Below are positions 23,313-29,038 of a stretch of 29,038 nucleotides of DNA, piece by piece; positions within the stretch are counted from its first letter, which is position 1; each line of letters begins with the position of its first letter. Both the position numbers and the translations under genes were made by a program. The stretch comes from Caldifarciminota bacterium. GTDB lineage: Bacteria > Hydrothermota > UBA3073 > NMUJ01. The notes beneath the pieces are model-generated. The model saw only the letters and a list, made by a program, of their open reading frames with translations, was not told where the DNA came from and did no database searches. The stretch lies in the NCBI GenBank assembly GCA_021158725.1, contig JAGGUB010000032.1, forward strand, positions 1 to 29,038. Reading direction: 5' to 3'.

Positions 23313-24649
23313 TAAAGTATATAGCGGGCAGGTTCTAACTTCTCAACGATCCCTTTTAGCTTCTTGTCAACTTCAGCTTCAGTGATTACCAGCTTTTTCA
23401 TATCTCCACGTGGCATCTCATATAAATAATCCTTAAGCAGTGTGAACATCACAGTATACAGGCGACGTGCACCTATGTCCTCGGTTTCGCGATTCACCAA
23501 CGCCGCATAATACGCAATACGTGCTATAGCAGTGTCGGTGAACTCGAGATCCACGCCTTCTGTTTTGAACAGCGCCTTGTACTGTTTAGTGAGTGCATTT
23601 TCAGGTTCCACCAATATGCGGGCGAACTCCTCCTCTGTTAGGGGTTGTAACTCCACCCGTATCGGGAAACGGCCCTGAAATTCAGGTAGAAGGTCGGAGG
23701 GTTTCGACTCACTGAACGCACCTGCTGCTATGAAAAGTATATGATCCGTCTTTATGAGCCCATACTTTGTAGGCACGGTAGTACCTTCAACAAGTGGCAA
23801 CAGATCACGTTGCACCCCTGTACGTGACACGTCAGGCCCTACGGTTTCACGACCCACTATCTTATCGACTTCATCGAGGAAGACAATCCCTGTCTCCTCC
23901 ACCCTACGTTTGGCTTCCTCTATCATGCGTTCCTTATCGAGTAATTTATCGGCTTCCTCCTGTACGATGACCCTGAACGCCTCCGGTACACGCATCTTTT
24001 TACGCTTCCGTACCGGTGGCAGTAACTGACCCAGTGTTTTCATAAGTTCGTCAGGCGGTTCCATAGCACCCATCCCCGGTATGAATATCTCTGCCATAGG
24101 GATAGAGGGTGGTACCTTTGTATCTATTTCAATATATTCAGTATCAAACACACCCTCACGTAGCATCTGCTTGAGTGTATCTTTTGGAGGTACCTCCTTA
24201 CCCTCCTCCTTTAGCCGCCGGACGATAGCGTTTAGTAGTTTATCTTCGGCTAATGATTCGGCTCTTTTGATATTTTCATCAATCATCTCCTTACGTACCA
24301 TGTTAACCGCTATATCCATCAGCTCACGAATGATGGACTCCACATCCCTACCCACGTAACCAACTTCGGTAAATTTTGTAGCTTCAACCTTAATGAACGG
24401 TGCACCCGCAAGTTTAGCTAACCGTCTCGCAATCTCAGTCTTACCCACACCCGTAGGGCCTATGAGGATAATATTGTAGGGTACGATCTCCTCACGTATC
24501 GAATCCTCTACCCTTTGGCGACGCCATCTGTTACGTAATGCGATAGCGACCGCCTTTTTGGCTTCATCCTGCCCTATCACGTAGCGTGAAAGTTCACTCA
24601 CAATCTGTGACGGAGTAAGGTGCTCTAAGTCTAACCTATTTGGTTTCAT
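23312..24649 (-). CDS. hslU: HslU ATPase of the HslUV protease
   Basis: 445 residues from ATG 24649. The frame is open to 24691, but the N terminus MKPNRLDLEHLTPSQIVSEL aligns with known HslU starts and GGAGGAG lies 8 bases before this ATG, inside hslV. AAA+ motifs: ILIGPTGVGKTEIARRLAK (Walker A), VFLDEVDKIVG (Walker B), then GVQRDLLPLVEG and FQGRFPIRVELQPL (sensor/arginine region). The I-domain lies between them. C-terminal residues insert into HslV to activate it. Overlaps hslV by 14 bases. Unfolds substrates for HslV in the cytoplasm. Confidence 0.97.
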   Translation of the reverse strand: MKPNRLDLEHLTPSQIVSELSRYVIGQDEAKKAVAIALRNRWRRQRVEDSIREEIVPYNIILIGPTGVGKTEIARRLAKLAGAPFIKVEATKFTEVGYVGRDVESIIRELMDIAVNMVRKEMIDENIKRAESLAEDKLLNAIVRRLKEEGKEVPPKDTLKQMLREGVFDTEYIEIDTKVPPSIPMAEIFIPGMGAMEPPDELMKTLGQLLPPVRKRKKMRVPEAFRVIVQEEADKLLDKERMIEEAKRRVEETGIVFLDEVDKIVGRETVGPDVSRTGVQRDLLPLVEGTTVPTKYGLIKTDHILFIAAGAFSESKPSDLLPEFQGRFPIRVELQPLTEEEFARILVEPENALTKQYKALFKTEGVDLEFTDTAIARIAYYAALVNRETEDIGARRLYTVMFTLLKDYLYEMPRGDMKKLVITEAEVDKKLKGIVEKLEPARYIL

Positions 24650-25181
24650 CTTTGAGCTCCTCCACAAATATTTTATCATTCGTATATACACAGATGGAAG
24701 CTGCTATGCGGATGGCCTCTTCTGCAATCTCACGTGCTGATAAGTTCGAATATCGCATCAGCGCCTTAGCGGCTGCAAGCGCGTAACCACCGCCTGAACC
24801 TATCGCTATAACATCTTCGTCGGGCTCGAGCACCTCACCATTACCCGATACTATAAATGTGTGGCTTTTGTCCATCACTATAAGCAATGCTTCCAACCTA
24901 CGTAGAACTTTATCGGTACGCCAATCCTTAGCCAGCTCAACCACGGCACGCTCAACGTGCCCCTTGTAGCGATCGAGCTTAGTCTCAAACTTGTCAAACA
25001 GTGTAAGTGCATCAGCGATACTGCCGGCAAACCCGGCCAACACTCTACCATCGTATAGCTTACGTATTTTACGTGCGGTATGCTTTAATATAACCTCATG
25101 AAGTGTTACCTGGCCATCACCTGCCATGGCAACCTGGTTACCTTTTCGTACACCTACTATGGTGGTGGATTTAAACTTCAT
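24636..25181 (-). CDS. hslV: HslV peptidase of the HslUV protease
   Basis: 181 residues, proteasome-beta type Ntn hydrolase. MKFKS precedes TTIVGVRKGNQVAMAGDGQV, so T6 is the likely nucleophile once the five-residue propeptide is removed, as in other bacteria with a short extension. GDGQVTL, LAGFAGSIADALTLF and IAIGSGGGYALAAAKAL are family signatures. AAGGAG 10 bases before the ATG is a good Shine-Dalgarno, within guaB. Overlaps guaB by 11 and hslU by 14 bases. Confidence 0.97.
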   Translation of the reverse strand: MKFKSTTIVGVRKGNQVAMAGDGQVTLHEVILKHTARKIRKLYDGRVLAGFAGSIADALTLFDKFETKLDRYKGHVERAVVELAKDWRTDKVLRRLEALLIVMDKSHTFIVSGNGEVLEPDEDVIAIGSGGGYALAAAKALMRYSNLSAREIAEEAIRIAASICVYTNDKIFVEELKDETK

Positions 25182-26598
25182 AGTTAGGCGGCTCCTTGGT
25201 TATCTTGATGTTGTGTGGATGGCTCTCACGTAACCCAGCCGATGTCACCCTTATGAAGCGTGCCTTCATCTGTAGCTCCCGTATGGTATGTGCACCACAA
25301 TACCCCATACCTGAACGTAACCCACCTATAAGCTGGAAAAGTACCTCACCTACCCTACCCCTGTATGGAACGATACCTTCAACACCTTCAGGTACGAGTT
25401 TCTTCTCTTCTTCCTGAAAGTAGCGGTCGCTACTACCTGCTCTCATAGCGGTGATTGAACCCATCGCCCGATACACCTTGTAGCGTCTACCAGTGAGGAA
25501 AACAGTTTCACCTGGACTCTCTTCGGTACCCGCAAGGATATTACCTAACATAACCGAATTTGCACCCGCTGCCAATGCCTTAACGATATCACCTGAATAT
25601 CTCACACCACCATCCGCTATTACCGGAACCTCCTTCTCCTTGGCTACCTCCATGATAGCAGTGAGTTGTGGTACACCCACCCCCGCTATTACACGGGTTG
25701 TACATATCGAACCTGGCCCTACACCAACCTTAATGGCATCAACCCCTATCTTCTGTAAATCAATGGCAGCTTCACGTGTACCTATGTTGCCAACCACCAG
25801 CTCAATATCTGGGTACTTATCACGAATTTTAGCCGCTATATCCATGACCTTTTTCGAATGTCCATGCGCTGTATCAACGACAATAGCATCGACACCGGCA
25901 TCGACAAGCGCTTTGACACGCTCCATTGTGAATCTATCCGTACCCACAGCAGCTGCTACCCTCAACCGACCATGCTCATCCTTGGTTGCATTTGGATATA
26001 ATTCGCGACTTAATATATCCTTGGCTGTAATTAACCCAACAAGGTTACCATCCTTATCGACAAGTGGTAGCTTCTCAATACGATGTTTGGCAAGCAACTG
26101 TTTAGCCTGTTGAGTATCTATATCAGGTGGGGCGGTTATCACATCTTTCGTCATAACGTCTTTACATTTGAGATTAAGGTCACGGAAAAGCAGATCCCTC
26201 TTTGTCAGTATGCCCACAAGTTTGCGTCCCTCAACGATTGGGAACCCCGATATACCGTATTCCTCCATCAGCTTTCTGGCTTTCTGTAATGTATCGTCAG
26301 GTGTAAGGGTGATAGGATTATGGATAACTACACTTTCGTAACGTTTGACTTTGGCAACCTCCTCCTGTTGTCTGTCGATGGATAGATTGCGATGTATAAC
26401 CCCTATGCCACCTTCCTTTGCCATGGCAATCGCCATATTTGCCTCAGTAACCGTATCCATGGCAGCACTCACTATCGGGATGGCCAACGGTATATGACGT
26501 GAGAAATGGGTTGAAACATCTACTTCACGTGGTAAAACCTCCGAATACCCAGGTGTAAGTAGTACATCGTCGAACGTTAATCCTTCTTTTATCTCCAT
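25171..26598 (-). CDS. guaB: Inosine-5'-monophosphate dehydrogenase
   Basis: 475 residues, usual length. Oxidises IMP to XMP with NAD, first step to GMP. EGLTFDDVLLTPGYSEVLPR is the conserved N terminus. Two CBS domains occupy ~95-205 (TLQKARKLMEEYGISGFPIV; LLAKHRIEKLPLVDKDGNL). The catalytic loop VGPGSICTTRVIAGVGVPQ holds the active Cys (~299); the mobile flap contains KKLVPEGVEGIVPYRG. Heads guaB-hslV-hslU-EIIA-PP-loop with its own promoter. The grouping of a purine enzyme with HslUV is not a functional family I know. Confidence 0.98.
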   Translation of the reverse strand: MEIKEGLTFDDVLLTPGYSEVLPREVDVSTHFSRHIPLAIPIVSAAMDTVTEANMAIAMAKEGGIGVIHRNLSIDRQQEEVAKVKRYESVVIHNPITLTPDDTLQKARKLMEEYGISGFPIVEGRKLVGILTKRDLLFRDLNLKCKDVMTKDVITAPPDIDTQQAKQLLAKHRIEKLPLVDKDGNLVGLITAKDILSRELYPNATKDEHGRLRVAAAVGTDRFTMERVKALVDAGVDAIVVDTAHGHSKKVMDIAAKIRDKYPDIELVVGNIGTREAAIDLQKIGVDAIKVGVGPGSICTTRVIAGVGVPQLTAIMEVAKEKEVPVIADGGVRYSGDIVKALAAGANSVMLGNILAGTEESPGETVFLTGRRYKVYRAMGSITAMRAGSSDRYFQEEEKKLVPEGVEGIVPYRGRVGEVLFQLIGGLRSGMGYCGAHTIRELQMKARFIRVTSAGLRESHPHNIKITKEPPNYEV

Positions 26599-26604
26599 CC
26601 TATA

Positions 26605-26631
26605 AAAATGGTGTGTTCATGCTTATGTCAA
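26605..26631 (-). promoter_or_regulatory. Promoter of the guaB-hslVU operon
   Basis: Minus strand: perfect TTGACA (26631-26626), 15-base spacer, CATTTT (26610-26605), 6 bases, ATG at 26598. The -10 box is poor; TTTTAT a few bases closer to the start is an alternative with an 18-base spacer. No Shine-Dalgarno. Confidence 0.45.
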
Positions 26632-26639
26632 GGAATGTA

Positions 26640-27221
26640 TTATTTTCGGAGCCTGGTCAACGCTATAAGTACAGCTATAGCGAGGAATGCACCTGGTGGT
26701 AAACTGAAGAAAAGTATAGGAGTTGCAGCAAATTTTGTACCCAAAACTATATGGCCAGCAAGTTTACCACTACCGAGTAGCTCACGAATGATAGCCATAC
26801 CCAGTATCGCAAGTGTAAACCCTATGCCTGATCCTATACCGTCAAGTATTGCAGGTAGTGGTGTATGCTTTGAAGCAAACGCCTCCGCACGGCCCAATAT
26901 TATGCAGTTGACAACAATAAGTGGTACGAATATACCCAGGTTTTTGTGTATTGCAGGCGCATATGCATGCATCACGTAATCAGTAATGGTAACGAATGTG
27001 GATATAACGATGATGAAGATAGGTATCCTTATGCTTTCGGGTACCATAGGCCGTAATAATGATATGGTGAGATTCGACATCGTAAGCACAAACAAGACAG
27101 CTACCCCCATACCGAGTGCATTCTGTACCGTAGTTGATACAGCTACTGTGGGACATAAACCAATCATTAAGACGAGCACCGGGTTGTTTTTGAATATACC
27201 ATCCCAGATATACTTTTTCAT
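26640..27221 (-). CDS. rnfE: RnfE/NqrD-family membrane subunit
   Basis: 193 residues, six likely membrane helices. The N terminus WDGIFKNNPVLVLMIGLCPT and the later FVPLIVVNCIILGRAEAFAS and GIGSGIGFTLAILGMAIIREL are clear RnfE/NqrD signatures. With RnfA it encloses the membrane [2Fe-2S] centre of the ion-pumping ferredoxin:NAD oxidoreductase; the conserved Cys in LCPT and in VNCIILGRAE are present. RnfE is chosen over NqrD because of the anaerobic setting, not from a residue. Overlaps rnfG by ATGA; no rnfA follows. Confidence 0.88.
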   Translation of the reverse strand: MKKYIWDGIFKNNPVLVLMIGLCPTVAVSTTVQNALGMGVAVLFVLTMSNLTISLLRPMVPESIRIPIFIIVISTFVTITDYVMHAYAPAIHKNLGIFVPLIVVNCIILGRAEAFASKHTPLPAILDGIGSGIGFTLAILGMAIIRELLGSGKLAGHIVLGTKFAATPILFFSLPPGAFLAIAVLIALTRLRK

Positions 27222-27745
27222 CTCAAGTACTTCAGATATTTAGCGATACCAACCTGAACAGCTTCGACAACACCACGTGACGAAATTGTAGCCCCCGTTA
27301 TAGCATCGATCTCACCACCATCCTTTTTGAGCTTGATTTGGGATGGCTTCTTGTTCTTGAACTGGTTGGTGAAATCAGGCTCGGTTACCTTTGTACCAAG
27401 TCCTGGTGTCTCTTTTAACCCCTCAGCAGGTGTAGCCGGTCTTATAGCGAGTATGGTTGTATCCATGGATAATGCAACCAACACCGGTATGGGGCCACCG
27501 TAACCTTTACCATAGCTACGAAATATGATGCCGAGTTTGGTTGTATCACGATAGAACTCCCACAATGTGTCAGGGATCACAGGCTTAAACGTAAGCGTGG
27601 TATCACCCAGTAGCTCAACAAGGTTAGCACGTACCTTCTGGCGGGTATCTTCTTCGATCCTATCCTTAGTAAACAAATATACCCAAGATAATAAACCAGC
27701 TGCCACTACACAGACCAGTACAAGCGAACGTATCATACGTATCAT
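27218..27745 (-). CDS. rnfG: RnfG/NqrC-family flavoprotein subunit
   Basis: 175 residues: N-terminal membrane anchor (~5-25, IRSLVLVCVVAAGLLSWVYL) and a periplasmic FMN-binding domain. ETPGLGTKV and the flavinylation motif DAITGATISSRGVVEAV are visible; covalent FMN would be on T153 of the TGAT motif. Typically attached by an ApbE-type transferase, not seen here. Slightly shorter than usual RnfG. Followed by rnfE with an ATGA overlap; its upstream neighbour is a peptidase, not rnfD. Confidence 0.88.
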   Translation of the reverse strand: MIRMIRSLVLVCVVAAGLLSWVYLFTKDRIEEDTRQKVRANLVELLGDTTLTFKPVIPDTLWEFYRDTTKLGIIFRSYGKGYGGPIPVLVALSMDTTILAIRPATPAEGLKETPGLGTKVTEPDFTNQFKNKKPSQIKLKKDGGEIDAITGATISSRGVVEAVQVGIAKYLKYLR

Positions 27746-27751
27746 AGTTCA

Positions 27752-27778
27752 AAACTACAGTGGAATTTGTATAGTCAA
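27752..27778 (-). promoter_or_regulatory. Candidate promoter of rnfG-rnfE
   Basis: Minus strand: TTGACT (27778-27773), 15-base spacer, TAGTTT (27757-27752), 6 bases, ATG at 27745. No Shine-Dalgarno. Confidence 0.45.
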
Positions 27779-27797
27779 GTGGTATTTTAGGAACGAG

Positions 27798-29038
27798 CTA
27801 TGTATCATCCAGTGAAGTCAATGGATCGCTACCTGTAGAGGATTTGATTTTATCACGCCAATGTACGAGATTACCAGGTTGATAATAGTTCTCAATCAAG
27901 AAACGCACCACGTGAGGGTTACCGACAATTTCACCATACTTATCATGCATAAACTCATAAGTCACCTCCTTAATAAGGCGTGACAGCACATAGTTCTTTA
28001 TGTACAACGGATAGGTGAATGAAAAGTATGGCCATATACCAGTATCATCCTTAAAGTCAAGATATTGTTCGCTGACAGCCGTCCATATATCTTCAAACTT
28101 AGCATCTGGGTTCCTGTATAGTTGGAGTTCGAACACAAAATCACGTATGGCGGGCCTAAACGCATATGCACGGTCGATTGGTCGTGTGGTGAGGAATTGC
28201 TCCACCTCAGATGGTGTCATCTCAGTGAATTTGTCCAACCAGCTACGTTCCTCAAGTAAGCCTGCCCATACATCGGCCATACCTTCAGAGAATGGACCCT
28301 CATCCCGCAACAGTATGCTATCGGGTGAATATAGCGAATGTAGGGCATGACCGAACTCGTGAAACAATATCCCATAATAGGTGTAACCTTCGCGTGGATT
28401 CATAAGTAAACGTACGTCTTGATGATGCTTGAGCACCACACATACACCACCGTAAGGGATATCACAGAATTCTATCTTCACAGGTAATGTGTCAAGATCG
28501 AGATCGAATGCTTCAAGGGTGCGATTGAGGCTATCGAGTAGCTTATCCCGTGGAAATCTATGATCCGGTGGATGCGTCAGTTTATACACCATATAGGTAA
28601 GATCGTACGGCTGTATATCGGTGGTTACGTTGTTACGTGTTAGCTCGATGAGTTGCTGCCATGCGGGGTTAGTGTAATGTTTGAGTTTATCAAACAGCTC
28701 AAGTAGCTCGTTCTCTGTGAATCCTTCCATATGTAGTACAAGATCGGCGTAAGTGGTGAACCCCTCCTTACGTGCAAGCGCATTGGCTAACTTGATCGAT
28801 TCGATCGCCTCACTCCGTATCGATTCGAGTAGCGGCTTAACTGCCATGTAAGCTTCACTGCGGTTGTTACGATCGGGATCTTTACGTACTATCTCACGTA
28901 ACTCTGCGTAACCCAGTTCTTTGCCTTTGAATATGGGTCTAAATGTGTTTACCTTCTTTTCTATACTATGACGTAGTTCGAACAACTCTTTATTGTAGTT
29001 GATACGTGTCATGATTATCCATTTACGTAGGAGCTCCA
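27798..29038 (-). CDS. M2/M3-type zinc metallopeptidase, 5' end outside window
   Basis: At least 404 residues. The frame is open to the window edge: eight codons before the first in-window ATG (29012), reading ELLRKWII, run on without a stop, and M2/M3 peptidases are usually 550-700 residues, so the gene is cut here. ILFHEFGHALHSLYS holds the HExxH zinc site (~218 from the in-window Met). The third ligand is probably the Glu in GPFSEGMADVWAGLLE. HEFGHALH is M3-like while the SEGMADV block is closer to angiotensin-converting-enzyme-type M2. Near the C terminus YPLYIKNYVLSRLI is also shared. No signal peptide can be judged. Peptide hydrolysis in the cytoplasm or periplasm is possible. Confidence 0.86.
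   Translation of the reverse strand, partial: ELLRKWIIMTRINYNKELFELRHSIEKKVNTFRPIFKGKELGYAELREIVRKDPDRNNRSEAYMAVKPLLESIRSEAIESIKLANALARKEGFTTYADLVLHMEGFTENELLELFDKLKHYTNPAWQQLIELTRNNVTTDIQPYDLTYMVYKLTHPPDHRFPRDKLLDSLNRTLEAFDLDLDTLPVKIEFCDIPYGGVCVVLKHHQDVRLLMNPREGYTYYGILFHEFGHALHSLYSPDSILLRDEGPFSEGMADVWAGLLEERSWLDKFTEMTPSEVEQFLTTRPIDRAYAFRPAIRDFVFELQLYRNPDAKFEDIWTAVSEQYLDFKDDTGIWPYFSFTYPLYIKNYVLSRLIKEVTYEFMHDKYGEIVGNPHVVRFLIENYYQPGNLVHWRDKIKSSTGSDPLTSLDDT

Noticed and set aside
22744..23385. 213-codon plus-strand frame spanning the EIIA-like gene
   Set aside because: Opposite three well-supported overlapping genes; no family resemblance. Considered because the EIIA-like gene is odd, but EIIA similarity is on the minus strand.
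24650..24691. Longer hslU start (14 extra codons from 24691)
   Set aside because: The extra residues lie in hslV, do not match HslU, and a strong GGAGGAG site precedes the ATG at 24649.
25493..26113. 206-codon plus-strand frame opposite guaB
   Set aside because: Antisense shadow of a strongly conserved enzyme, Ser/Thr/Pro-rich without motifs.
1..29038. CRISPR array, insertion sequence, prophage or tRNA-linked island
   Set aside because: No spaced direct repeats, transposase, integrase or tRNA-like cloverleaf noticed; genes are compact and mostly housekeeping.

Overview
The window is a densely packed stretch of what looks like an anaerobic diderm bacterium. A second membrane is implied by a secretin, apolipoprotein N-acyltransferase, an MsbA-type exporter, lipoprotein signal peptides and beta-barrel-like proteins. 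Anaerobic redox metabolism is implied by an IorB-type subunit and RnfG/RnfE. TGA is used as an ordinary stop. Gene content and low residue-level similarity to model organisms suggest an uncultivated lineage, perhaps FCB-group/WOR-3-like, but that placement is only an impression. No gene-free stretch exceeds 90 bases, and I see no rRNA, tRNA, CRISPR array or mobile element.

Layout. The first 8.5 kb is all on the plus strand. It holds a type IV pilus assembly operon (two tandem GspG-like pseudopilins, a PilM-PilN fusion, PilO, PilP, the secretin PilQ and the retraction ATPase PilT), with every junction overlapping or within 1 base. A 56-base gap with a good promoter follows, then a two-gene NHEJ operon (Ku plus a stand-alone LigD-type ATP-dependent ligase). 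The ligase overlaps by 78 bases the converging lnt gene.

From 8.4 kb to the right edge all 20 genes are on the minus strand. In transcription order they are: M2/M3-type metallopeptidase (cut by the window edge); rnfG-rnfE; guaB-hslV-hslU-EIIA-like-PP-loop tRNA-thiolation-like; trxB-trxA-tlpA-iorB-msbA; a large lipoprotein and its beta-barrel partner; ftsB/divIC-like, coaD, PHP phosphoesterase, a barrel-like protein with carboxypeptidase-regulatory-like domains; M23 peptidase, purA, lnt. The genes form a chain of short operons covering protein quality control, thiol redox, purine synthesis and envelope biogenesis.

Two points stand out. First, all seven intergenic gaps of 32 bases or more carry a TTGACA-like box, a 15-16 base spacer and an A/T-rich -10-like hexamer ending only 6-9 bases before the start codon, so transcripts probably begin at or next to the ATG (leaderless). 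Several genes inside the operons instead have Shine-Dalgarno sequences. Second, the EIIA-like protein in the hslVU operon has lost the phospho-accepting histidine and contains no histidine at all. Other points are an RnfG-RnfE pair without flanking rnfC, D, A or B, an IorB without IorA inside a thioredoxin operon, and an unrecognised lipoprotein/barrel pair.
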